Counted from the stretch's first letter, positions 1 to 5,012 are shown. The stretch is 5,540 bases of DNA from an uncultured Atopobium sp. (GCA_916720015.1 CAKAPZ010000071.1:1-5540), one strand, 5' to 3'. Made by a program: numbers and translations. Notes: generated by a model not told the origin, from the sequence alone.

Positions 1-10
1 TTTTCTCGCC

Positions 11-36
11 ATGTCTGAGTAAATTTACTCAGACAT
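11..36. repeat. Perfect 26-bp palindrome
   Basis: ATGTCTGAGTAAA is followed immediately by its exact reverse complement, giving a 13+13 bp dyad with no spacer. An identical palindrome lies at 4742-4767 in the right-hand repeat copy. Its half-site core CAGACAT also recurs at 4793-4799 and 4824-4830. The symmetry would suit a dimeric DNA-binding protein or a cruciform, but no known operator is recognised. Confidence 0.85.
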
Positions 37-87
37 AATGCAGTTTTCAGGCTCAAAATTTAGGGTCACGTAGTCTATCTTTCACGT

Positions 88-180
88 GCCTGATTTCTGC
101 AAAGAATCTGTAAATCTTGCCTAAAAATGTAAAAGAAACTGTGGATTTGCCTGATTTTGTTAAAGAATCTGTACCTCAAT
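88..180 (+). repeat. Three degenerate ~31-bp direct repeats starting GCCT
   Basis: Units start at 88, 119 and 149 (spacing 31 and 30). Each begins GCCT, continues with an A/T-rich block and contains a version of AAAGAATCTGTA (AAAGAAACTGTG in the second unit). An inverted version follows at about 181-205. The same series is conserved in the right copy on the opposite strand. Units differ too much from each other, and lack unique spacers, to be a CRISPR array. Confidence 0.6.
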
Positions 181-192
181 TACAGATTCTTT
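162..192 (-). terminator. AT-rich hairpin, possible terminator for pcp
   Basis: AAAGAATCTGTA (162-173) and TACAGATTCTTT (181-192) form a perfect 12-bp stem with a 7-nt loop. It lies about 80 nt beyond the pcp stop codon in the direction of pcp transcription. The stem is AT-rich and the downstream U-run is only the three Us that end the stem, so termination is uncertain. In the right repeat copy the stem is weakened by substitutions, so it is not strictly conserved. Confidence 0.35.
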
Positions 193-274
193 GCACTTTT
201 AAGGCGCGCATGCTGTTAGGGCGCGTTTGGCGAGAAACCCGTGCGCTCGTAACCTATCGTCAGCGATGCACGTC

Positions 275-982
275 CTAGCAGGTCGTTCCACTTTCGGAAT
301 CCGCGAGATCAACGTCGTTTGCAAGCGCCGCTTCCAGCGCAACCTGCAGTCCGCGAGTCATCATCTCCAGCGACATGCTTGGTACCTGGTGCTTCTTCTC
401 GCCAGCGGCAGCCTTCTCGCCTGCGGCGCCTGTCTCGGCAGCTGCGGCGTTTTTCTCGACAACCTGCTCCGTTGCGAACGGTACGTGCAGAAACGTGCCG
501 CGAGTCTCCGGGAATCGCGTGGCCAGGGCGTGAAGGACCTGGTACATGACGTCGTTGCACACGTACGTGCCCGCGGTATACGAGACCGCCGCAGGAATTT
601 CAGCCTGGTTCATGGCGGCGACCATGGCGTTTACCGGCAGCGTTGCAAAATACGCGTCGGGAGCACCGTCGATAATGCGCTGCGAGAACGGCTGCTTACC
701 CGCGTTGTCGGGAATACGCGCGTGAGCCCAGTTGATGCCCACAAACTCGGGCGTAATCTTGCTTCTTCCACCCGCTTGGCCCACGCAAAGCACAATCTCG
801 GGACGCTCCGCTTCAAGCGCGTCGATAACCTTCTGAGCACCAGCGCCAAACTCAACAGGTACGTGCAGTTTTATCACCTGAGCACCGCCAATAGTCTCGG
901 GCAGCGCCTTCACGGCCTCCCAAGCTGGATTGATTTTCTCGCCATCAAAAGGCTCAAATCCGGTAACCAGAATCTTCTTCAT
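275..982 (-). CDS. pcp: Pyroglutamyl-peptidase I (pyrrolidone-carboxylate peptidase, family C15)
   Basis: Cytoplasmic cysteine peptidase that removes N-terminal pyroglutamate from peptides (EC 3.4.19.3). The 235-residue product starts MKKILVTGFEPFDGE. It carries the family signature VGQAGGR at 67-73, then E79 in ITPEFVGIN, PDNAG at 91-95, C142 in SYTAGTYVCND and H166 in FLHVPF. E79/C142/H166 match the catalytic Glu-Cys-His triad. The ATG at 982 is preferred over an upstream start giving 18 more residues, because GGAGGC (986-991 on the complementary strand) sits just before it and the family begins at this Met. Odd point: residues about 179-201 form an Ala/Gly/Glu/Lys-rich insertion (AAGEKAAAGEKKHQ) between EQVVEK and PSMSLE, where the Bacillus enzyme has about two residues. 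That accounts for 235 rather than about 215 residues. The insertion lies after the last catalytic residue, so activity is probably retained. The gene is transcribed divergently from pth. Confidence 0.95.
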   Translation of the reverse strand: MKKILVTGFEPFDGEKINPAWEAVKALPETIGGAQVIKLHVPVEFGAGAQKVIDALEAERPEIVLCVGQAGGRSKITPEFVGINWAHARIPDNAGKQPFSQRIIDGAPDAYFATLPVNAMVAAMNQAEIPAAVSYTAGTYVCNDVMYQVLHALATRFPETRGTFLHVPFATEQVVEKNAAAAETGAAGEKAAAGEKKHQVPSMSLEMMTRGLQVALEAALANDVDLADSESGTTC

Positions 983-1160
983 TTTGCCTCCGCACCTCGA
1001 TTGAACGACACATGTCCCGCACGCTGTTCGCCGCACGCCGATCGCTGTTCGCCGCGCGCCGCCGCTAGGCTATCAACCGCGAGCTCAGTTCACGCTGGTC
1101 GAACTGGTCATTTTCCCTTACCATCATAATCGTCCGTAATGCAATCTGAAGGAGCATTTA
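983..1160. promoter_or_regulatory. Divergent intergenic region between pcp and pth
   Basis: Promoters for both genes must lie here or be lacking. A -10-like CATAAT at 1125-1130 on the plus strand is about 30 nt before the pth start, but no convincing -35 box stands 16-18 nt upstream. On the minus strand TATGAT (1122-1127) with TTCAGA about 16 nt before it is a weak candidate for pcp. The pcp-proximal half is GC-rich and holds a direct repeat, CGCTGTTCGCCGC, at 1022-1034 and 1043-1055. AAGGAG at 1149-1154 is the pth ribosome binding site. No operator is recognised. Confidence 0.35.
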
Positions 1161-1730
1161 ATGCACGGTAACAAAATTGTGCTTGTAGCGGGCCTGGGAA
1201 ATCCTGGCGAGAAATACGCGCGCACCAGGCACAATGCTGGTTTTGCCGTCGTCGATGCCCTTGCCGAGCGCCACGGCGTTTCGTACTGGAAAAACGAAGC
1301 GGGCTGCCAGGTCGCGGAGATCACTCTTCCCGCAGCTCCCGGAGCCGCATCTGGCGAGAAACGCCGTGTACTCCTGGCCAAACCCAAGGACTTCATGAAC
1401 ACCAGCGGTGGTCCCCTCTCCAAACTTGCTCGTGCACACCACCTTCAACCTGCGCAAATTCTTGTTATTCACGACGAGGTTGACCTCGCAGAGGGCCAAC
1501 TCAACTTCAAGGAAGGCGGCGGCCTCAACTCGCATAACGGCCTGCGTTCCATCGCCAACAAGCTCCAAACCAGGGATTTTATGCGCCTGCAGTTTGGCAT
1601 CGGTCGCCCTCCTGGAAAGATGCCGGTGGCAGACTATGTTCTGCGCGAGCTCAAAGGAAACAACCTGGAAGACTTCCTGGTCACTGCTCAGGCGGCCGCC
1701 GATCAGATAGAGCAGTTCCTCCGCAGCTAA
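1161..1730 (+). CDS. pth: Peptidyl-tRNA hydrolase (Pth family)
   Basis: Cytoplasmic esterase that releases tRNA from peptidyl-tRNA dropped by stalled ribosomes (EC 3.1.1.29), normally essential. The 189 residues carry the family hallmarks: GLGNPGEKYARTRHN at 11-25 with N14 and catalytic H24, KPKDFMNTSGG with N80, HDEVDL with D105, and the GGG...SHNGLRSI segment with N126. These correspond to the Asn10, His20, Asn68, Asp93 and Asn114 active-site positions of the E. coli enzyme. AAGGAG ends six bases before the ATG. The length is normal for the family, but the loop at about 57-69 (PAAPGAASGEKRR) is some eight residues longer than in E. coli and encodes one copy of the window's recurring octamer. 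The last 17 codons are repeated, with divergence, directly after the stop. It is probably monocistronic: the next gene is 424 nt away with its own promoter-like region. Confidence 0.97.
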   Translation: MHGNKIVLVAGLGNPGEKYARTRHNAGFAVVDALAERHGVSYWKNEAGCQVAEITLPAAPGAASGEKRRVLLAKPKDFMNTSGGPLSKLARAHHLQPAQILVIHDEVDLAEGQLNFKEGGGLNSHNGLRSIANKLQTRDFMRLQFGIGRPPGKMPVADYVLRELKGNNLEDFLVTAQAAADQIEQFLRS

Positions 1731-1732
1731 CG

Positions 1733-1783
1733 GTCACCGCCCAGACCGCAGCCGATCAGGTGGAGCAACTCCTCCGCAGCTAG
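1733..1783 (+). pseudogene. Diverged tandem copy of the pth 3' end
   Basis: The 53 bp from 1682 (coding end of pth) and the 53 bp from 1735 align at about 43 of 53 positions. Read from 1733, the second copy encodes VTAQTAADQVEQLLRS and a TAG stop, against VTAQAAADQIEQFLRS and TAA in the intact gene. Amino-acid changes are conservative (A/T, I/V, F/L) and the others synonymous, the pattern expected of a homologous pth allele under selection rather than of free drift after a local duplication. There is no start codon or ribosome binding site, so it is a remnant only. Confidence 0.75.
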
Positions 1784-1787
1784 CGGT

Positions 1788-1928
1788 CGCGCGTCGCCAC
1801 CGCACGTCCGCACCTCCGCACGTCGCCATCACACGCCGTCGTGTCGCCGCCACCGCACGCCGTCGCGACGCCGCGTCCGCACGTCCGCGCGGCCCCGCCG
1901 AGCTTCTCGCCCACCCTCCGCAGCTAGC
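1788..1928. repeat. GC-rich low-complexity block with a third pth-tail echo
   Basis: A non-coding stretch made largely of CG, CCG and CGTC. CGCACGTC occurs at 1801-1808, 1817-1824 and 1878-1885, and ACGCCGTCG at 1833-1841 and 1857-1865. TTCTCGCC is at 1904-1911. It closes with CCTCCGCAGCTAGC at 1915-1928, identical to 1771-1784 in the duplicated pth tail (Leu-Arg-Ser-stop), so the tail sequence appears three times in all. An abrupt change to AT-rich sequence follows. No conserved gene is visible on either strand. Confidence 0.6.
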
Positions 1929-1979
1929 AGGCAAAACATTCTACGAAATATTTATGCTCATTCATGAATTATTCATGTC

Positions 1980-2009
1980 TTGCATCATGCGCAAATAGTA
2001 CAATAGATA
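1980..2009 (+). promoter_or_regulatory. Possible promoter of the nfnAB operon
   Basis: TTGCAT (1980-1985) and TAGATA (2004-2009), separated by 18 nt, lie in the only AT-rich stretch before the operon. TACAAT at 1999-2004 is an alternative -10 but has no good -35. Transcription from here would leave a leader of about 130-140 nt. The assignment is tentative because only consensus resemblance supports it. Confidence 0.35.
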
Positions 2010-2067
2010 TGTTGTTTGCGAATACGGGTTACCCAGACTCGTATGCGTGAGATGCATGCGTCACCTG

Positions 2068-2099
2068 CTACTGTCTTCTCGCCAGAAGGCACACTGTAG
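2068..2099 (+). other. Hairpin in the nfnA leader with the octamer at its tip
   Basis: CTTCT (2075-2079) and AGAAG (2084-2088) form a five-pair stem around a CGCC loop. Outside a small internal bulge, CTACTGT and ACTGTAG add six pairs with one T-T mismatch. The octamer TTCTCGCC at 2076-2083 occupies one stem arm and the loop. No known riboswitch or leader-peptide pattern is recognised, so the role is unknown. Confidence 0.35.
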
Positions 2100-2154
2100 T
2101 GCGGCGCGTCAACTCACTCGCAGTTTTGTTGTGTTAGGAGAGGAGTACCGCTGA

Positions 2155-2997
2155 ATGTATAAGATCCTCGAAAAGACTCAGTTCTCCGAGAAGGTCTTCA
2201 AGTTCCGCATCGAGGCACCACAGATGGCCAAGCATGCACATGCTGGTCAGTTCCTGATGGTCCGCGCAAATGAGTGTGGCGAGCGCGTTCCATTTACCTT
2301 TGCGGATTGGAATCCTGAGGAGGGTTGGGTCGAGTTTATCTTCATGGTAATCGGCAAAACCACCAGAATGCTTTCTACCTACGAGGTTGGTGATTTCCTG
2401 CAGGACGTCACTGGTCCTCTGGGTGAGCCTACCGAGATGGGCGAGGGCAAATGGGCAGTTATCGGCGGCGGCGTTGGACTGGCTATCGCCTTCCCTGTTG
2501 CTCGTCAGCTCGTAGCAGCTGGCCGCGAGGTCCACGCTATCATGGGCGCTCGTACCAAAGAGCTGCTGCTGCTTGAGGATCAGTTCCGTTCCATTCTGGA
2601 CGACGATCACATCCACATCACCACAGACGACGGTTCTCTTGGCGAGAAGGGCGTTGTAACTGCACCTCTCGAGCGTCTTCTGCAGGACAAGCAGGTCGAC
2701 CGCGTATTCTGCGTTGGCCCAGTTCCTATGATGAAGTTCTCCACTCTTACTGCCGAGAAGTACGACACACCTATCATCGCTTCCCTGAACCCAATCATGG
2801 TCGACGGCACTGGTATGTGCGGTTGCTGCCGTGTTGAGGTTGGCGGCGAGACCAAGTTTGCTTGTGTTGACGGTCCTGACTTTGACGCAACCAAGGTTGA
2901 CTGGAACGACCTTCGCGCACGTCAGGCAGCCTACCTCACCGAGGAAGGCCAGTCCATCAAGGCTTACGAGGAGACGAGGTGCGCATGCCACAAGTAA
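2155..2997 (+). CDS. nfnA: NfnA/SudB-type small subunit: FAD- and [2Fe-2S]-containing NAD(H) oxidoreductase
   Basis: Small subunit of the NADH-dependent ferredoxin:NADP+ oxidoreductase/sulfide dehydrogenase family, a soluble flavin-based electron-bifurcating complex. The 280 residues match the ferredoxin-NADP reductase fold. An FAD-binding barrel (about 1-97) includes GERVPFTFADW at 42-52. The nucleotide-binding domain has AVIGGGVGLA at 101-110, GARTKELLLLED at 131-142 and CVGPVPMM at 186-193. A C-terminal cluster-binding segment, MVDGTGMCGCCRVEV then FACVDGPDFDA, offers D217, C222, C225 and C237, the Asp plus three Cys pattern reported for the [2Fe-2S] cluster of this family; C224 is extra. 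AGGAG occurs twice in tandem (2136-2145), nine bases before the ATG. The gene overlaps nfnB by 13 nt, so its tail TRCACHK is written by the start region of nfnB. PyrK of dihydroorotate dehydrogenase is a close relative, but the partner gene favours NfnA/SudB. Proline is encoded only by CCA/CCT, suggesting strong expression. Confidence 0.9.
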   Translation: MYKILEKTQFSEKVFKFRIEAPQMAKHAHAGQFLMVRANECGERVPFTFADWNPEEGWVEFIFMVIGKTTRMLSTYEVGDFLQDVTGPLGEPTEMGEGKWAVIGGGVGLAIAFPVARQLVAAGREVHAIMGARTKELLLLEDQFRSILDDDHIHITTDDGSLGEKGVVTAPLERLLQDKQVDRVFCVGPVPMMKFSTLTAEKYDTPIIASLNPIMVDGTGMCGCCRVEVGGETKFACVDGPDFDATKVDWNDLRARQAAYLTEEGQSIKAYEETRCACHK

Positions 2998-4382
2998 ACG
3001 GTCGCTACATTCCAAACGTTAAGGCACCTCGTACAGCTGACAACGAAGAGCCAGCTGCAGAGCGCGCACAAGACTTCCGCCCTGTCGACAAGGGTTTCAC
3101 TAAAGAGATGGCAATTGCAGAGGCAAACCGCTGCCTGGATTGTAAGAATCCACTGTGCGTTCAGGGCTGCCCTGTAAACATCAACATTCCTCGCTTCATC
3201 GAGGCTATCCGTGCAGAGGAGTTTGGCCGCGGTCTTGATATCATCCGTGAGTCCTCCATGCTTCCTGCAGTTTGTGGACGTGTTTGCCCACAGGAGAACC
3301 AGTGCGAGGGCGTCTGCATCATGGGTAAGCGCAGCGAACCAGTTGCTATTGGTCAGCTCGAGCGCTTCCTTGGCGATCAGCCTGAGCTTGCTTCCAAGCC
3401 AGCAATCGCTCCAAAGAACGGCAAGAAGGTTGCAGTTGTAGGCTCCGGTCCTTCCGGAATTGCTTGCGCTGGCGAGCTTGCTCGTAACGGCTTTGACGTT
3501 ACCGTCTTTGAGGCATTCTTCACCGGCGGCGGCGTTCTGGTCTACGGTATTCCTGAGTTCCGTCTTCCAAAGGCTGTTGTTAAGCGCGAGATTGACGGCC
3601 TTCAGGAGCTGGGCGTTAAGTTTGAGTTCAACTCTGTTGTCGGTCGTATCACCGATGCTGAAGAGCTCTTTGAGCAGGGCTTTGACGCAATCTATATTGC
3701 TACAGGCGCTGGCCTTCCAAAGCTTCTCAACATCCCTGGCGAGAACCTGCCTAACGTCTTCTTTGCAAACGAGTACCTCACCCGCGTTAACCTCATGAAG
3801 GCTAACAACTTCCCTGAGTACGATACCCCAACCAAGCACGGCAAGAACGTCGTTGTCTTTGGTGGCGGCAACGTTGCTATGGACGCTGTCCGTACTGCTA
3901 AGCGTCTTGGCGCTGAGCGTGCAATCATTGCTTACCGTCGTACCGAGGAAGAGATGCCTGCTCGTCGTGCAGAGCTGCACCACGCAAAGGCTGAGGGCGT
4001 TGAGGTTCTTCCTCTTGTCTCCCCTCTCGAGTTTGTCGCTGGCGAGGACGGCGCTGTTTGCGCAGTTCGCGTCCAGAAGATGGAGCTCGGCGAGCCTGAC
4101 GCTGACGGACGTCGTCGTCCAGTACCTATCGAGGGTGCTATCGAGGACATTCCTTGCGACGTTGCAATTTCTGCAATCGGCACTAACGCTAACCCATTCG
4201 CAAAGATGATCGGCGACATCAAGCTCAACAAGTGGGGCTACATTGAGGCCGACGAAGAGGGCCGCACTTCCGATCCTCGCATCTGGGCTGGCGGCGACAT
4301 CGTAACTGGTGCTGCAACCGTCATTCTGGCAATGGGCGCTGGTAAGGTAGCAGCTGCTTCCATCACCAAGCACCTCGGCTAA
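2985..4382 (+). CDS. nfnB: NfnB/SudA-type large subunit: NADPH-dependent FAD/[4Fe-4S] oxidoreductase (GltD/GltA-like)
   Basis: Large subunit partnering NfnA. It exchanges electrons with NADPH and ferredoxin and is often annotated as glutamate synthase small subunit (gltA). The 465 residues start MPQVNGRYIP. An N-terminal domain carries two [4Fe-4S] sites: C50, C53, C58, C62 in RCLDCKNPLCVQGCP, and C97, C101, C107, C111 in CGRVCPQENQCEGVC. E118 in SEPVAIGQLERF follows; a Glu in this region is a reported cluster ligand in the family. An FAD Rossmann motif VAVVGSGPSGIA lies at 149-160, the NADPH-binding motif VVVFGGGNVAMDA at 289-301, and a second FAD contact at WAGGDIVTGAATVILAMGAGK (434-454). 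There is no glutaminase or glutamate synthase large subunit nearby, which favours Nfn over Glt. A GTG start at 2979 would add two residues; ATG at 2985 is preferred, with GAGG five bases upstream. Translational coupling to nfnA is likely. All of its roughly 30 prolines use CCA or CCT. Confidence 0.92.
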   Translation: MPQVNGRYIPNVKAPRTADNEEPAAERAQDFRPVDKGFTKEMAIAEANRCLDCKNPLCVQGCPVNINIPRFIEAIRAEEFGRGLDIIRESSMLPAVCGRVCPQENQCEGVCIMGKRSEPVAIGQLERFLGDQPELASKPAIAPKNGKKVAVVGSGPSGIACAGELARNGFDVTVFEAFFTGGGVLVYGIPEFRLPKAVVKREIDGLQELGVKFEFNSVVGRITDAEELFEQGFDAIYIATGAGLPKLLNIPGENLPNVFFANEYLTRVNLMKANNFPEYDTPTKHGKNVVVFGGGNVAMDAVRTAKRLGAERAIIAYRRTEEEMPARRAELHHAKAEGVEVLPLVSPLEFVAGEDGAVCAVRVQKMELGEPDADGRRRPVPIEGAIEDIPCDVAISAIGTNANPFAKMIGDIKLNKWGYIEADEEGRTSDPRIWAGGDIVTGAATVILAMGAGKVAAASITKHLG

Positions 4383-4464
4383 TTCAGTTTCACTGACGTA
4401 GCTACAGCTCACATAACGAGCTAACACGGCTTTAGCTCACAGAGCGAGCTTACATGTAACAAAG

Positions 4465-4498
4465 AAAGACCTGGTACCACACGGTGCCAGGTCTTTTT
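4465..4498 (+). terminator. Intrinsic terminator of the nfnAB operon
   Basis: AAAGACCTGGTACC (4465-4478), an ACAC loop and GGTGCCAGGTCTTT (4483-4496) form a 14-bp stem with a single G-U pair, running into TTTTT at 4494-4498. It stands about 80 nt after the nfnB stop codon. The matching A-rich left side means it could also work on the opposite strand, but no gene runs into it from the right before the tkt terminator. Confidence 0.92.
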
Positions 4499-4527
4499 CG
4501 TGGCCAGAAACTCCGCAGCCCAACACT

Positions 4528-4777
4528 CGAGCGCACGGGTTTCTCGCCAAGCGCTTTTCTCACCATCGCGCGCCTGAAAAGTGCAAAGAATCTGTAATTG
4601 AGGCACCGATTCTTTACAGAAATCAGGCAAATCCACAGTTTCTTTTACATTTTTAGGCAAAAGTTACAGATTCTTTGCAGAAATCAGGCGCGTAAAAGAT
4701 AGACTACGTGGCCCTGAATTTTTGAGCCTGAAAGCTGCATCATGTCTGAGTAAATTTACTCAGACATGGCGAGAAAA
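4528..4777 (-). repeat. Right copy of the ~250-bp intergenic repeat (inverted)
   Basis: Reverse complement of this stretch aligns with 1-249 almost end to end: the same starting TTTTCTCGCC, the identical 26-bp palindrome (4742-4767), the same 31-bp degenerate repeats, and the same inner end ACGGGTTTCTCGCCA (4535-4549). Differences are mostly single substitutions plus one single-base indel. The main divergence is a block of about 19 bp near the inner end, where this copy carries an additional GGTGAGAAAA. It begins 29 nt after the nfnAB terminator, with the same end facing the gene as in the left copy. Confidence 0.85.
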
Positions 4778-4850
4778 ACCGGCAAAACCACTCAGACATG
4801 GTGTGCTTTTCCGGCAAATCGTTCAGACATGGTGAGAAAATCAGGCGCGA
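4759..4850. repeat. Three ~32-bp degenerate tandem repeats with CAGACATGG
   Basis: CAGACATGG recurs at 4761-4769, 4793-4801 and 4824-4832 (spacing 32 and 31). Each is followed by GCGAGAAAA, TGTGCTTTT or TGAGAAAAT and then a C(C/A)GGC. On the complementary strand the units begin GCCTG or GCCGG and keep the same period as the repeats inside the 250-bp element, so the array seems to continue outward from the right copy. Confidence 0.6.
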
Positions 4851-4861
4851 CCAAGCAAACA

Positions 4862-4879
4862 CCGGATGCGCGCATCCGG
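4862..4879. repeat. Perfect 18-bp GC-rich palindrome
   Basis: CCGGATGCG followed directly by CGCATCCGG. It lies in the non-coding stretch between the right-hand repeat and the tkt terminator. No T-run adjoins it on either strand, so it is not a clear terminator, and no regulator is recognised. Confidence 0.5.
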
Positions 4880-4916
4880 CGCGCAGCAGGCTCACTCCGG
4901 GCTCGCACCACCCACC

Positions 4917-4931
4917 TGGCGAGAAACCCGT
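4917..4931. repeat. Third copy of the repeat inner end (15-mer)
   Basis: TGGCGAGAAACCCGT is identical to 228-242 and to the reverse complement of 4535-4549. GGCGCGCAG about 40 bp to its left resembles the GGCGCGCAT of the left repeat, so 4778-4931 may be a mosaic or decayed third copy of the element. As at the other two sites, it reads ACGGGTTTCTCGCCA in the direction of the adjacent gene's transcript, here tkt. Confidence 0.65.
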
Positions 4932-4956
4932 CCACTAGCAGCGCATCCGCACAAGA

Positions 4957-4989
4957 AACCCGGTATCCACACGAAATAGATACCGGGTT
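4957..4989 (-). terminator. Probable terminator of the transketolase gene
   Basis: AACCCGGTATC (4957-4967) and GATACCGGGTT (4979-4989) form a perfect 11-bp stem with an 11-nt loop. Read on the minus strand, the stem runs into TTTCTTG, a short U-rich tail. It lies about 115 nt after the stop codon of the minus-strand gene to its right. On the plus strand no T-run follows, which supports the minus-strand assignment. Confidence 0.6.
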
Positions 4990-5012
4990 GAAATCACTCG
5001 CAACCTGCGACC

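Larger units (their letters stand above)
1..249 (+). repeat. Left copy of a ~250-bp structured intergenic repeat
   Basis: This stretch recurs in inverted orientation at 4528-4777 with roughly 85-90% identity by eye. It begins with TTTTCTCGCC, continues into a perfect 26-bp palindrome, then three degenerate direct repeats of about 31 bp, a hairpin, and ends with GGCGAGAAACCCGTGCGCTCG-like sequence. The outer and inner octamers (3-10 and 229-236) are inverted copies of each other, so the unit resembles a miniature element with short terminal inverted repeats. However, similarity between the copies runs about 13 bp past the inner octamer, so the octamer is not the exact end. The copy touches the window edge and may extend further left. 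It lies 25 nt beyond the stop codon of pcp, in the path of pcp transcription. No protein is encoded here. Confidence 0.85.

Noticed and set aside
88..205. CRISPR array from the 31-bp spaced repeats
   Set aside because: Units are poorly conserved and contiguous, with no unique spacers, and no cas gene is present.
227..1129. 300-codon open frame antisense to pcp
   Set aside because: The product is low-complexity and Arg/Leu-rich without motifs, whereas pcp on the other strand has its full catalytic triad.
1734..1934. Small minus-strand gene in the GC-rich block after pth
   Set aside because: The 66-residue product is Ala/Arg repeat-like, as expected for any frame through CG-rich simple sequence, and has no ribosome binding site support.
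2134..3015. 293-codon open frame antisense to nfnA
   Set aside because: Shadow of nfnA for the same reason; no ribosome binding site or protein family features.
2964..4427. 487-codon open frame antisense to nfnB
   Set aside because: It mirrors a gene with clear family motifs and has no recognisable domain. Biased codon use in nfnB keeps the opposite strand free of stops.
1..4777. Composite transposon carrying four cargo genes
   Set aside because: Flanking inverted repeats are present, but no transposase is, and the cargo includes pth, normally an essential core gene. The repeats fit gene-end elements better.
3..4925. Octamer as a Chi or KOPS-type polar motif
   Set aside because: Seven copies on each strand within 5.5 kb show no strand skew, which such motifs would require.
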